Source of the DNA: Pantoea brenneri
Lineage (GTDB): Bacteria; Pseudomonadota; Gammaproteobacteria; Enterobacterales; Enterobacteriaceae
Assembly (NCBI GenBank): GCA_002095305.1
Contig: MIEI01000043.1
Span: 1-39,304, forward strand
Reading direction: 5' to 3'
DNA length: 39,304 nucleotides
A model generated the notes under the pieces. That model ran no database searches. It worked only from the letters and a program-made list of their open reading frames with translations, and had not been told where the DNA came from. This document shows, piece by piece, positions 17,785 through 27,952 of the stretch. Positions within the stretch are counted from its first letter, which is position 1; the number at the start of each line of letters is the position of its first letter. The translations under genes were made by a program, and so were the position numbers.

Positions 17785-18845
17785 TCATACAGGCCATGCT
17801 GCTGGACCGGCGCATGGCTGAGATTATCGCGGATGCGGCGCACCGAATCGCGCACCACCAGTTTGCCATTCAGCAGCAGCGTGCCGGGCGGTGCGCCCGG
17901 ATGCAGCCGCAGTTCCTGCAGCATTCTGACGGCCGCCGCGCCCAGTTCATCACGCGGCACCTGGACTGAGGTCAGCGGAATATCGTGGATGGCGGCCAGA
18001 TTAAAGCCATCCATGCTCATCACCGAAATATCCTGCGGCACCCGCAGTCCGGCCTGCTCCAGCGCGCTGACCGCACCGGCCGCGATGTAGTCACCGCTGG
18101 CCAGAATCGCCGTCGGGCGCAGCGCTTCAGGGCAGTGGCGCAGATATTCACTCAGCCGTTCCGCCGCTTCATTGCTGCTGAAGCTGTTGAGGGTCAGCAG
18201 ATGCTGACGACTGTCAAAACGCAGATTCATTGCGTGCCAGGCGTCGCGCACGCCCTGCAACCGCTGCTCCATGGTGTAACGGCGCAGGCAGTGCAGCGAC
18301 AGAATCTGCCGGTGTCCCTGCTCAAACAGGTAGCGTGCCGAAAATTCACCAATCAGCTGATGATGCGGCGAGACCGAAGGTAAACGCATCCGGCGATCCC
18401 GGGCGTTAATCAGCACGCAGGGCTTGTTCATCTCTGCCGCCAGCTGGTGGATATGCTCATCATCAATGCCGATCAGCAGTGCGGCCTCGGTCTGCTGCAT
18501 CTTATCGATAAACAGCGCCGCATCACTCTCAATCTCCTCCAGCGCGCAGTAGCGCAGCCTGACCTCATGCGGTTCCACCGCCTGACTGATGCCCTGAATC
18601 ACCTTGTAGTAGAAAATGTCGCTGCGCACGTCAAACGCGCGTGGCGGCGCAAACACCATCAGATTATTCAGCAGCAGGCGACCACTGTGCAGGTTGTCCA
18701 GCACGCCCTGCTGCTGAGCAATGGCCAGCACCTTGTCACGGGTGGCGGGGCGGGTATTCGCTTTGCCCGCCAGCACCCGCGATACGGTGCTGATCGAGAC
18801 GCCACTTAACGCCGCAATTTCACTCACTTTCAGCCTTTGTTTCAT
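17781..18845 (-). CDS. LacI-family transcriptional regulator of the adjacent sugar locus
   Basis: The protein has 354 aa. The N-terminal LacI helix-turn-helix and hinge (LKVSEIAALSGVSISTVSRVLAG, then RPATRDKVLAIA) is followed by a periplasmic-binding-protein-like effector domain (IFYYKVIQGISQ, ALLIGIDDEHI, ILASGDYIAAGAVSALEQAGLRVPQDISVMSMDG, TSVQVPRDELG). It is divergent from an MFS transporter plus GH31 glycosidase, so it most likely represses that pair and is released by a sugar or glycoside. A perfect 16-base palindrome 25 bases upstream of its start codon is a candidate operator. The start ATG at 18845 has GAAGG at a somewhat long distance. It is convergent with the PAS gene. Confidence 0.9.
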   Translation of the reverse strand: MKQRLKVSEIAALSGVSISTVSRVLAGKANTRPATRDKVLAIAQQQGVLDNLHSGRLLLNNLMVFAPPRAFDVRSDIFYYKVIQGISQAVEPHEVRLRYCALEEIESDAALFIDKMQQTEAALLIGIDDEHIHQLAAEMNKPCVLINARDRRMRLPSVSPHHQLIGEFSARYLFEQGHRQILSLHCLRRYTMEQRLQGVRDAWHAMNLRFDSRQHLLTLNSFSSNEAAERLSEYLRHCPEALRPTAILASGDYIAAGAVSALEQAGLRVPQDISVMSMDGFNLAAIHDIPLTSVQVPRDELGAAAVRMLQELRLHPGAPPGTLLLNGKLVVRDSVRRIRDNLSHAPVQQHGLYD

Positions 18846-18870
18846 TCTGTGATCGCCTTCAAATCTGCTG

Positions 18871-18886
18871 ATGAAAAATTTTTCAT
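18871..18886. promoter_or_regulatory. Perfect 16-bp palindrome, candidate LacI-family operator
   Basis: ATGAAAAATTTTTCAT at 18871-18886 is a perfect inverted repeat located 26 bases before the regulator's start codon in the divergent regulator/MFS intergenic region. LacI-family operators are usually imperfect palindromes with a central CG; this one has an AT centre, so binding by the neighbour is plausible but unproven. Confidence 0.45.
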
Positions 18887-19068
18887 AGCGTGCTGAATCG
18901 CGTCAGATAAGCGATTGACCACACTTTTTGCGCTGGCGTTAGCCTGCCATGAAAAGAGTTGCAAAAAAGAGGCTGTACCCACGTTTCACACTTTTCTAAC
19001 GTCGTTGCACAGACACGCGGTACGCCTGCCGGCGGTGTGAGTCATCAATGCATATCAGGAGTGGCACT

Positions 19069-20379
19069 ATGAGCCTCGATTCAACAACCAAGCCGATCAG
19101 CGCCTCGCGCACGGTGCGCGTGATTAAAAATTTACGCTGGTGGATGCTGGGGATGTTTCTGCTGGGGGTGACGGTTAACTACATCACCCGCAACTCGCTC
19201 GGTATCCTGGCACCGGAGCTAAAAAACAGCCTCAACATGAGTACCGAACAGTATTCGTGGGTAGTGGCGGGATTCCAGCTGGCCTACACCCTGTTCCAGC
19301 CGGTCTGCGGCTGGCTGATCGATGTGATTGGCCTGAAGATGGGGTTCCTGATTTGTGCGCTGATCTGGTCGGTGACCTGTCTGCTGCATGCGGGTGCCGG
19401 CAGCTGGCTGCATCTGGCGCTGCTGCGTTTCGTGATGGGCGCGTCAGAAGCGGCCGCGACACCGGCCAATGCCAAAGCGATTGGTGACTGGTTCCCGAAA
19501 CAAGAACGTCCGGTGGCCGCCGGCTGGGCAGGTGTTGGCTTCTCGGTCGGCGCGATGCTGGCCCCGCCGATCATCTACCTTGCCCACATCTCTTTTGGCT
19601 GGCAGGGCGCGTTTCTGCTGACCGGCGGGCTGGGTCTGCTGTGGGTCGGGCTGTGGTGGTGGGGCTATCACGCACCCGACCGCCATCCGCGTCTTTCCGA
19701 TGAAGAGCGCGCCTTTATTAATCAGGATAACGAAGCGGTGGGTGAGAAGCTGCCGTTCTTTACCGCGTTAAAAGTGATCGGCAAAGAGAAGAAATTTTAC
19801 GGTATCGCCATTCCGGCCTTCCTGGCGGAACCGGCCTGGGCGGTGCTGAGTTTCTGGGTGCCGCTCTATCTGGCGAACGAACGCGGCATGGATCTGAAAC
19901 AGATTGTGATGTTCGCCTGGCTGCCGTTCCTCGCCGCCGATCTCGGCAGCGTCGCCAGCGGCTATCTGACCAAACTTTATGTGCGCTGGTTCGGCCTGAC
20001 CCGGGTCAATTCAATCGTCGCCAGTTCCGTCACCGGCGCGCTGCTGATGGTCTCGCTGGCGCTGATGACGCTGGTTGACGATCCCTGGCTGGCGATTGCG
20101 CTGATTTCAGTCGGCGGCTTCGGTCACCAGGTGATCTCCTGCATGCTGAGCGCGCTGGTGGTGGAACGCTTTGATCGCCGCCAGATGGCGACGGTTAACG
20201 GTATGCGCGGCTCCTGCGCGTGGATCGCCAGCTTTATTTTCTCGCTGATTATCGGTGTCACCGCCGATACCATCGGCTTCAATCCGCTGTTTGTGGCGAT
20301 GGGCTTTTTTGACCTGATTGGCGCGGTTTTCCTGGTGATGTTGATCGCCGAACGCCGCCAGCGCCCGGTAAACCATTAA
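19069..20379 (+). CDS. MFS transporter, ACS/hexuronate-type sugar or glycoside importer
   Basis: The protein has 436 aa with about 12 membrane helices. The N-terminal half has VTVNYITRNSLGILAPEL and YSWVVAGFQLAYTLFQPVCGWLIDVIG, and then RFVMGASEAAATPANAKAIGDWFPKQERPVAAGWAGVG, the signature stretch of the anion:cation symporter branch (ExuT, GudP). The ATG at 19069 has AGGAG at 7 bases and is preferred to the upstream ATG at 19048. It lies 10 bases before the GH31 gene in one operon, opposite the LacI regulator. It probably imports the glycoside or acidic sugar hydrolysed by the GH31 enzyme; the substrate is not deducible. Confidence 0.88.
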   Translation: MSLDSTTKPISASRTVRVIKNLRWWMLGMFLLGVTVNYITRNSLGILAPELKNSLNMSTEQYSWVVAGFQLAYTLFQPVCGWLIDVIGLKMGFLICALIWSVTCLLHAGAGSWLHLALLRFVMGASEAAATPANAKAIGDWFPKQERPVAAGWAGVGFSVGAMLAPPIIYLAHISFGWQGAFLLTGGLGLLWVGLWWWGYHAPDRHPRLSDEERAFINQDNEAVGEKLPFFTALKVIGKEKKFYGIAIPAFLAEPAWAVLSFWVPLYLANERGMDLKQIVMFAWLPFLAADLGSVASGYLTKLYVRWFGLTRVNSIVASSVTGALLMVSLALMTLVDDPWLAIALISVGGFGHQVISCMLSALVVERFDRRQMATVNGMRGSCAWIASFIFSLIIGVTADTIGFNPLFVAMGFFDLIGAVFLVMLIAERRQRPVNH

Positions 20380-20389
20380 GGATATCCCG

Positions 20390-22752
20390 ATGAAAACCCT
20401 GAAGAACTGGACACTGCATCAGCAGGCTGCGCATTTCGTTGAGCTGAAGGTAGAGGATCGTCATTTTCTGCGCATCTATGTGCTCGAAGAGGGACTGATG
20501 CGGGTGCTGCTGAAGCGCGACGGCCAGCTGGCGCTGAACCGCACCTGGAGCATTGCGCCCGGTCAGGATGTGCCGTGGCAGGGCCGCGATCGCGAAGCGC
20601 TGGACGGTTTTGCGCTGCCCGGCTTTACGCTGGTGCATGATGCGCAGCAGGTACAGATCGGCACCGGACGGCTGCGAGTCACGGTACATCAGCCGCTCTG
20701 CCTGAGCTGGGAGCAGTTCGATGGTACAAACTGGCAACCGCTGGCGGCTGACCGTCATACCGGTGCCTATTTGCTGAACGTCCACGGCGACGGCGTCGAA
20801 CACTATCAGCGCCGTCAGCCGCAGGATCGGGTTTATGGCCTGGGTGAAAAGAGCGGCGATCTGAATCGCGCCAACCGTCGCTTCGAGATGCGTAATCTGG
20901 ATGCGATGGGCTACAACGCCGCCAGCACCGATCCGCTCTACAAACATATCCCGTTTACCCTGACGCAGCGCGACGGCGTCAGTTTCGGCCTGTTTTATGA
21001 CAATCTCAGCAGCAGCTGGCTCGACCTCGGTAACGAACTGGATAACTACCATCTGCCTTATCGCCGTTATCGCGCCGAGGCTGGCGATCTTGATTACTAC
21101 ATGATGCTGGGGCCGACGCTGCTGGAGGTCACTAAAGCCTTTGTGCGACTGACTGGCCGCACGCTGTTTCAGCCGAAATGGAGCCTCGGCTACAGCGGTT
21201 CGACCATGCACTACACCGATGCGCCCGACGCGCAACAGCAGCTGCAATCGTTTATTCGCCTGTGCCGTGAGCATGAAATTCCCTGCGACTCGTTCCAGCT
21301 GTCGTCGGGCTATACCTCAATTAACAATAAACGTTACGTCTTCAACTGGAACTACGACAAAGTCCCTGACCCCAATGCGCTGAGCGAGGCGTTTCATCGT
21401 GCCGGCATGAAGCTGGCGGCCAATATCAAACCCTGCCTGTTGCAGGATCATCCGCGCTATCAGGAAGTGGCCGCGCAGGGGCTGTTTATTCGTGATTCCG
21501 AACAGGACCGTCCCGAGCGTTCGGTGTTCTGGGACGATGAAGGGTCACACCTCGACTTTACCCATCCGCAGGCGGTGCGCTGGTGGCAGGAGAATGTCAC
21601 CCGTCAGCTGCTGGAAAAGGGCATTGATGCCACCTGGAACGACAACAATGAGTATGAGGTGTGGGATGGTGAAGCACGCTGCCACGGCTTCGGTCAGCCG
21701 ATCGCCATCAAGCATATCCGGCCGGTGATGCCGTTGCTGATGATGCGTGCCTCAATGGAAGCGCAGCAGCAGTTTGCGCCCGACAAACGGCCCTACCTGA
21801 TATCGCGATCCGGCTGTGCCGGGATGCAGCGCTATGTGCAAACCTGGAGCGGCGACAACCGGACCAGCTGGCAAACCCTGCGCTACAACATCCGCATGGG
21901 GCTGGGAATGAGCCTCTCCGGACTGTACAACGTCGGCCATGACGTCGGCGGTTTTTCTGGCGACAAGCCCGATGCCGAGCTGTTTGTGCGTTGGGTACAG
22001 AACGGCGTGATGCATCCGCGCTTTACCATTCACTCCTGGAATGACGATCACACGGTCAACGAACCCTGGATGTATCCGGAGGTGACGCCGATGATCCGCG
22101 AGGCGATCCGGCTGCGCTATCGCCTGATGCCGTATCTCTATACCCTGGCGTGGCAGGCCAGTGAGCAGGATGAGCCGATGCTGCGTCCGACCTTTCTCGA
22201 TCATGAACAGGACCCGCGCAGCTGGCAGGAGAATGATGACTTTATGCTGGGACGCGATCTGCTGGTCGCCAGCGTGGTTGAGCAGGCGCGCGGCAGCGTG
22301 AAGTTTATCTGCCGCATAACGGCCAGGGCTGGTATGACTGGCACAGCGGCCAGTGGTTTGTCGGTGGTCAGCAGATCACGCTGGATGCGCCGCTCGATCG
22401 GCTGCCGTTGCTGGTTCGTGCCGGGGCGGTGATTCCGCTGGGCGAGTGTGAAAGCACCACCGATGCGCAGCGGGATACGGTCCGTCAGTGGCAGTTATGG
22501 CCGGCGCCCGCTGATGCGGTATCGCACGGAGAGGTGTTCGACGATGACGGTGAGAGTTATGGCTGGCAACAGGGAAATGCGCTGTGGCTGAACTGGACGC
22601 TGAGCAGCAGCGCCACGCGGATCGATTTGACGATTGAAAAACGCGGTGATTACCAGCCAGCATGGCGTGAAATCAGCCTGCGACTGCCCGCGGGTGAAAC
22701 CCGGCCGCTGTGGGTTAACGGCGAGCCAGCAGACGTTTACCGGCTGGACTAA
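20390..22752 (+). pseudogene. GH31 alpha-glycosidase, frameshifted as read (probably intact)
   Basis: Residues 1-640 or so (to about 22285) and the C-terminal part (RAGAVIPLGECES to 22752) lie in different frames. One extra G at 22285-22286 restores VVEQGARQREVYLPHNGQGWYDW and a 787-aa protein. GH31 features: N-terminal beta-sandwich with VYGLGEKSGDLNR, catalytic barrel with nucleophile D418 (TWNDNNEYE) and acid/base D489 (TWSGDNRTSW), GYSGSTMHYTDAP, VGHDVGGFSGD, and a C-terminal DUF5110-like region. Members are alpha-glucosidases, alpha-xylosidases or relatives. It is only distantly like YicI in the substrate loops, so specificity is open. No signal peptide: a cytoplasmic enzyme acting after import by the MFS partner. 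Confidence 0.87.
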
Positions 22753-22760
22753 ACAGCGCA

Positions 22761-22778
22761 GCCGGTGGAAACACCGGC
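22761..22778. other. Perfect GNRA-tetraloop hairpin between GH31 gene and ftnA
   Basis: GCCGGTG (22761-22767), loop GAAA, CACCGGC (22772-22778), starting 9 bases after the GH31 stop. No T-run follows on the plus strand, so it may be a Rho-dependent or 3'-stabilising structure rather than an intrinsic terminator. Confidence 0.5.
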
Positions 22779-22785
22779 GCAGCAG

Positions 22786-22813
22786 AAAAAGGTCGGCCCA
22801 TTTACCGGGCCGA
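22786..22813 (-). terminator. Intrinsic terminator of ftnA
   Basis: On the minus strand, TCGGCCC (22807-22813) pairs with GGGCCGA (22793-22799) across a 7-base loop, followed by CC and TTTTT (22786-22790). It begins 6 bases after the ftnA stop. Confidence 0.85.
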
Positions 22814-22818
22814 TAGTA

Positions 22819-23325
22819 TTACGCGGAGTGGTTTTCGGTGCTCATCCGGCCAAGATCTTTATCGACCAGGAACAGACCGTTACCGCTGTTGCTCACCATT
22901 GCCAGTTTATCCAGCACGGTTTTGAACAGCTTCTCTTCTTCGTGCTGCTCAGCCACGTACCACTGCAGGAAATTGAAGGTCGGGTAGTCCTGTGAGGTCA
23001 TCGCCGCATGCACCAGCTCGTTGATTTTGGTGGTGATCAGCTGCTCGTGCTCCAGCGCCTGCTGCAGGATTTCATTCAGTGAGGTGAAAGAGACCGGCGG
23101 CGCGGCAATGGTGCCCAGCACCGGCATCGCGCCAGTGTCGCTCAGATAATCGAACAGGCGCTGCATGTGTTCCATCTCTTCACGTGAGTGCATTTTCAGG
23201 AATGAGGCGGCGCCTTCAAATCCTTTGTCGCTGCACCAGGCACTCATTTGCAGATAAAGATTAGCGGAGAAAAATTCCAGGTTCAGCTGGTCGTTCAGAC
23301 GCCCAGTCATTTCAGCAGTCAGCAT
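22819..23325 (-). CDS. ftnA: Non-heme ferritin FtnA
   Basis: The protein has 168 aa and the full ferritin four-helix fold. The ferroxidase-centre residues fall at the E. coli FtnA positions: E17, E50, H53 (SREEMEHM), E94, Q127 and E130 (VAEQHEEE). It stores iron as a mineral core in a 24-mer in the cytoplasm and limits Fenton chemistry. AAGGAC precedes the ATG at 23325. It is monocistronic, with a strong terminator directly downstream. No Fur-box was evident by eye in the upstream AT-rich region. The identity is clear; the paralogue FtnB lacks part of this ligand set. Confidence 0.95.
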   Translation of the reverse strand: MLTAEMTGRLNDQLNLEFFSANLYLQMSAWCSDKGFEGAASFLKMHSREEMEHMQRLFDYLSDTGAMPVLGTIAAPPVSFTSLNEILQQALEHEQLITTKINELVHAAMTSQDYPTFNFLQWYVAEQHEEEKLFKTVLDKLAMVSNSGNGLFLVDKDLGRMSTENHSA

Positions 23326-23815
23326 GGCCGAGTCCTTATAAGAATATGTTAAATAAACAGGTGAGAGGCGATGAATTATGCATCAAACATGTTAGCAATG
23401 TGAAGCCTTTTCGGCAAAACAGGCTAATTTATCTGGTTGATTTAAATAGAATTATTTCACAAATTGAATGCGACGGATTCTCATTTTTCATCAACCTTAT
23501 GGCTTCACCCACTGGCACCATTATAGTGCGAAACCGGACGGTCTGACTGAATCATGCTGGTGCAGGCTGTTTTCCGTTGATTTAAATTCCAGCAATCAGA
23601 TTTCAGCCGGCAAATATTATTTTGCTGGTTATCCCTCACCTGCTAATTAATTTCAGCCCGTGCGCACCGAATATTGCTCCGTCAGGCTGGCGATGGCGAT
23701 AAATAATCAGTCTGCTGGCCGCTCTGGCATAAATCCTGCTAAGAACTTAGTTCCATATATTGAAACTTACCGCGCCGCGAAACCGCCGGCGGGTCAGCCT
23801 TATCGGGAGAAAATA
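23326..23815. other. AT-rich intergenic region ftnA / yjiH
   Basis: These 490 bases are markedly AT-rich compared with the flanks and lie between the divergent ftnA and yjiH. Open frames at 23346-23546 and 23468-23650 have no family features, no ribosome site and unusual codon use, so I leave them out. Promoters of both genes must be here; none could be assigned with confidence. Confidence 0.55.
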
Positions 23816-24487
23816 ATGTCGGAACAGAGTGTGGTTAAGGCGGAAAAGGTCAGTGCCGGAAAAGGCAGTTATGTGGCGTTAATTTTTGCCATTCTTTTTT
23901 TCTCCGGGCTGTTTTATCAGGTTGATGGGCTGAAATGGCTGGGGGCATTTGACTTCACCACGCTGGGCGGCAGTTTTGGCACCATGAAAGATCCTGCCAG
24001 CAACACCTTTCTGGGGGCTGGCGGACTCAGCGCCAAAGCAGGCTTCCTGTTTGCGTTATCCCTTACGCCGACCGTGATGCTGGCGCTCGGCGTACTGGAA
24101 ATCTTCACCCACTACGGGGCGATACGCGCGGCGCACCGGCTGCTGACGCCGTTACTGAAACCCTTAATGGGTCTGCCGGGACGCTGCGGGCTGGCATTAA
24201 TTACCGACCTGCAAAGTACCGATGCGGGTGCGGCGTTAACCAAAGAGATGTATGACCAGAGGCAGATCGGTAAAAAAGAGGTGGTGGTAATGAGCGCCTG
24301 GCAATATTCCGGCGCCGGTTTAATCAACAACTATTTTGCTATCGGTTCGGCGCTGTTTGCCTCAATGACGCTGCCAATCATCATCCCGCTGATTTTAATG
24401 CTGGTGCTGAAATTTGTCGGTGCGGCGATTACCCGCTTCGTGTTAAACAGTGTTTATAAAAAGGATTTCAGCGATGGAAACCAATAA
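23816..24487 (+). CDS. yjiH: YjiH family membrane protein (nucleoside-recognition/Gate domain)
   Basis: The protein has 223 aa with about five hydrophobic segments and a Gate-type core: LGAGGLSAKAGFLFALSLTPTVMLALGVLEI, LLKPLMGLPGRCGLALITDLQSTDAGAALT, MSAWQYSGAGLINNYFA. Length and order with yjiG match the E. coli yjiH-yjiG pair. Transport or permease-related roles have been suggested for Gate proteins, often as two-subunit units; the true substrate is not known to me. GGGAG precedes the ATG at 23816; the open frame extends up to 23660 but the extra 52 residues lack support. It overlaps yjiG by 14 bases, indicating coupled translation. Confidence 0.88.
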   Translation: MSEQSVVKAEKVSAGKGSYVALIFAILFFSGLFYQVDGLKWLGAFDFTTLGGSFGTMKDPASNTFLGAGGLSAKAGFLFALSLTPTVMLALGVLEIFTHYGAIRAAHRLLTPLLKPLMGLPGRCGLALITDLQSTDAGAALTKEMYDQRQIGKKEVVVMSAWQYSGAGLINNYFAIGSALFASMTLPIIIPLILMLVLKFVGAAITRFVLNSVYKKDFSDGNQ

Positions 24488-24953
24488 AGTCGTCAGCGTC
24501 AGTAATAACCCGTTTGATGTGTTTGTCACCGGCGCGCGTAAAGGCTTTCATATTGCCATTCATAATCTGATGCCCAATGTGGTGATGGCGTATGTGCTGG
24601 CGGAAGTGCTCAATCTGCTCGGTATTATGCAGTTTCTCGGCCAGCTGTTTGCACCGGTGATGGGCGTATTCGGCTTGCCGGGCGAAGCAATTACCGTGCT
24701 GCTGACTGCCTGGCTCTCCTCGTCTGCCGGGACCGGTGTGGCGGTCAGCCTGCTGACCAAAGGGCTGCTGACCGGCGCTGATGTGACCGTACTGGCGCCA
24801 GCGATCTTTCTGATGGGATCGCAACTGCAATATATGGGACGGCTGCTGGGCGTGGCCGATGTGCCAAAAAAATACTGGCCGCTGCTGATGCTGGTGAGCA
24901 TCATCAATGCGCTGATCGCGATGTTTGTTATGCGTCTGTTTATTCAGGAGTGA
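24474..24953 (+). CDS. yjiG: YjiG family membrane protein (nucleoside-recognition/Gate domain)
   Basis: The protein has 159 aa with four to five hydrophobic segments: NLMPNVVMAYVLAEVLNLLGI, FGLPGEAITVLLTAWLSSSAGTGVAVSLL, and a final helix ending in MRLFIQE. AAGGA precedes the ATG at 24474, inside the end of yjiH. It presumably forms a complex with YjiH. In E. coli the pair neighbours iadA, an isoaspartyl dipeptidase; here an M20 amidohydrolase follows instead, which suggests the pair moves a small amide or peptide-like compound that the enzyme then hydrolyses. That link is inferred from context. Confidence 0.88.
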   Translation: METNKVVSVSNNPFDVFVTGARKGFHIAIHNLMPNVVMAYVLAEVLNLLGIMQFLGQLFAPVMGVFGLPGEAITVLLTAWLSSSAGTGVAVSLLTKGLLTGADVTVLAPAIFLMGSQLQYMGRLLGVADVPKKYWPLLMLVSIINALIAMFVMRLFIQE

Positions 24954-24957
24954 AGCC

Positions 24958-26060
24958 GTGTCTGAGGTATTAGAGCATTACCATTTTCTGCATGAGATCC
25001 CGGAACTGGGATTCCAGGAGGTAAAAACCTCCGCTTACATCGCCGGGCAACTGGAGCAGGCGGGTCTGAAGGTGACACGCAATATTAATAACACCACCGG
25101 CATTGTGGCGGAGATCGACAGCGGAGTGCCCGGCCCGGTGCTGGCGCTGCGCGCCGATATGGATGCGCTGGGCACATCATCGATGGCGTGCCCTGCGCGC
25201 GTCACACCTGCGGCCATGACGGTCACTCCTCGGTGGTGCTGACGGCGGCGACGGCGCTGCTGAAAGAGGGCGCTGTGAAGCGCGGCCGGCTGAAAATTCT
25301 GTTCCAGCCGGCGGAGGAGCTGGGCGCGGGCGCGCTGGCGATGGTAGAAGGCGGCGCGCTGGATGACGTGGAGATGATTCTGGGTTTTCACCTGCGGCCG
25401 CTGGAGGAGTGCGTGGTCGGGCAGGCGGTGCCTGCGGTACTTTATTCGGCCTGCAGTACGCTGGAAGCGACCATTAAAGGTCAGCCGGCTCACGCGGCGC
25501 GCCCGCATCTCGGTATCAACGCGCTGGATGCGGCAGTGCAGGCGGTGAATGCGGTCAACGCACTGCACCTTTCGCCGGGCCTTAACTGGAGCGTTAAAGC
25601 GACGCGTTTCCTGTGTGACGCGGGCGTGACCAACTCGGTGCCGGACGAAGCGCGGGTGGTGTGGGATCTGCGCTCGCAGGAAAATGCTCCGATGGAGCTG
25701 CTGAAAGAGCAGGTCACGCGCGCCATCGTTAACAGCGTGGCGGCGCTGGGGGCCACGGCGCAGGTCAGGGTATTGAAAGAGATGCCTGCGGCAGAGATCG
25801 ATGATGAGGCGACGGCGGTGATCCGCGCAGCGATTGTCGAGGTGCTGGGAGAAGAGGGGCTGCTGCCGACTAAAACCACCCCAGGCAGCGAGGACTTTTT
25901 CTACTACCCGGTAAAACGCCCCGGCGTGAAGGCGGGCTTCTGGGGATTGGGCACCAACCTGACGCCAGGTCTGCATCATCCCGATATGCGCTTCGATCTC
26001 GATTCGCTGGAGATTGGCGTGCAGATCTTTAAAGCCTGCGTCCGCAAGGTACTGGGCTGA
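24958..26060 (+). pseudogene. M20 family amidohydrolase, frameshifted as read (probably intact)
   Basis: The first 70 or so residues (HFLHEIPELGFQE, LALRADMDAL) and the remainder lie in different frames. Adding one C at about 25173 (GGCAC to GGCCAC) restores ALGHIIDGVPCARHTCGHDGH and a 367-aa protein. Zinc and catalytic residues follow the aminoacylase/carboxypeptidase pattern: HTCGHDGH, FQPAEELGAGA (Glu pair), LGFHLRP, and GLHHPDM near the end. A lid/dimerisation domain contains ATIKGQPAHAARPHLG. It would cleave an N-acyl or amide bond in the cytoplasm. A GTG start at 24958 with GGAG upstream is chosen; it is 4 bases after yjiG and belongs to that operon. The exact substrate is unknown. Confidence 0.83.
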
Positions 26061-26353
26061 TGATGTCGGGACGGGCGCTGGCCTGTCCCGGCCGTTTGTC
26101 GGGTTCAGCGACCTGAGCCACTGACCAAATCCCCCGCCTTCCCCTGTAGGCCGCGCGCGCAAAATATTGTATGCTATGCCGCCTTAAAGCTGACCAGGTA
26201 ACCGGAATTCACGCCAATGTAACTTCGCGCTGACCCGCCGACGACGTAATGTCGCCTTCGGCACCGTTTACCCGCCGGTAAGGTTCTGCCGGCCACCGTG
26301 ATTTATCAGCAGCGCCAGACAGAGAGCGCTGCTCCATTGAGAAGAATTCACTC

Positions 26354-27939
26354 ATGTCTAATCCCTTTTTAGAAGAGGTGGCACGCCGCCGCACCTTCGC
26401 GATCATTTCGCACCCGGATGCCGGTAAAACCACCATTACCGAAAAAGTCCTGCTGTTCGGACAGGCTATCCAGACCGCCGGTACGGTAAAAGGCCGTGGC
26501 TCGAATCAGCACGCCAAATCCGACTGGATGGAAATGGAGAAACAACGTGGTATCTCCATCACCACCTCGGTGATGCAGTTCCCTTACCGTGAAAGCCTGG
26601 TCAACCTGCTGGATACCCCGGGCCACGAAGATTTCTCGGAAGATACCTACCGCACCCTGACGGCGGTTGACTGCTGTCTGATGGTGATCGACGCCGCCAA
26701 AGGCGTTGAGGATCGTACCCGTAAGCTGATGGAAGTAACCCGTCTGCGCGATACGCCGATCCTGACCTTTATGAACAAACTAGACCGTGACATCCGCGAT
26801 CCGATGGAGCTGCTGGATGAGGTCGAAAGCGAACTCAAAATCGCCTGTGCGCCGATTACCTGGCCCATCGGCTGCGGCAAATTGTTTAAAGGGGTTTACC
26901 ACCTTTATAACGATGAAACCTATCTCTACCAGACCGGTAAAGGCCACACCATTCAGGAAGTGCGTATCGTTAAGGGGCTGAACAACCCGGATCTCGATAC
27001 CGCGGTGGGTGAAGATCTGGCGGCGCAGCTGCGTGAAGAGCTGGAGCTGGTGCAGGGCGCATCACACGAGTTCGAGCAGGAAGCGTTCCTCAATGGTGAG
27101 CTGTCGCCGGTATTCTTCGGTACTGCACTGGGTAACTTCGGCGTGGATCATATGCTGGATGGCCTGGTGTCATGGGCACCGCGTCCGATGCCGCGTAAAA
27201 CCGATACCCGTACCGTCGAAGCCAGCGAAGAGAAATTTACCGGCTTTGTGTTCAAGATTCAGGCCAATATGGACCCGAAACACCGCGACCGCGTGGCCTT
27301 TATGCGTGTGGTGTCGGGTAAATATGAAAAAGGAATGAAGCTGCGTCAGGTCCGCACCGGCAAAGATGTGGTGATTTCCGATGCGCTGACCTTTATGGCC
27401 GGCGACCGCTCTCACGTTGAAGAAGCTATCCTGGCGACATCATCGGCCTGCATAACCACGGCACCATTCAGATCGGCGATACCTTCACTCAGGGTGAAAA
27501 CATGAAGTTCACCGGTATTCCGAACTTCGCGCCGGAGCTGTTCCGTCGTATTCGCCTGCGCGATCCGCTGAAGCAGAAACAGCTGCTGAAAGGGCTGGTT
27601 CAGCTGTCGGAAGAGGGTGCAGTGCAGGTGTTCCGTCCGGTACACAACAACGATCTGATCGTGGGTGCCGTCGGGGTGCTGCAGTTCGATGTGGTGGTGG
27701 CGCGTCTGAAGAGCGAATATAACGTCGAAGCGATCTATGAAGCGATCAACGTCTCTACCGCGCGTTGGGTTGAGTGCGACGATGCGAAAAAATTCGAAGA
27801 CTTCCAGCGTAAAAATGAGGTTAACCTCGCGCTGGATGGCGGCGATAATTTGACTTATATCGCGCCGACCATGGTGAACCTGAATATTACTCAGGAACGT
27901 TATCCTGACGTCAGATTCCGTAAAACCCGCGAGCACTGA
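26354..27939 (+). pseudogene. prfC: Peptide chain release factor 3, frameshifted as read (probably intact)
   Basis: RF3 is the GTPase that removes RF1/RF2 from the ribosome after termination. G-domain motifs are present: [16 protein letters not shown], and NKLDRD. The frame breaks after [11 protein letters not shown] at 27427: one T is missing (GCTATCC for GCTTATCC). Restoring it reads [15 protein letters not shown], as in E. coli, and gives 528 aa against 529 for E. coli RF3. The second part ([16 protein letters not shown] to REH) is fully conserved. Such conservation on both sides of the lesion argues for a sequencing error rather than decay. The gene is followed by its own terminator, then osmY, as in E. 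coli. Confidence 0.94.
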
Positions 27940-27952
27940 TCGCACGCTATCC

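Noticed and set aside
22761..22778. REP-type repetitive element or intrinsic terminator for the GH31 gene
   Set aside because: A single perfect hairpin with no second copy noticed in the window and no T-run; left as an unclassified hairpin.
23346..23650. Small plus-strand open frames in the ftnA-yjiH gap
   Set aside because: No ribosome sites, no family similarity, and AT-rich non-coding composition.
27421..27505. Programmed ribosomal frameshift in prfC
   Set aside because: That mechanism is known for prfB, not prfC; there is no slippery heptamer or internal SD-like signal, and the same kind of one-base loss occurs in six unrelated genes.
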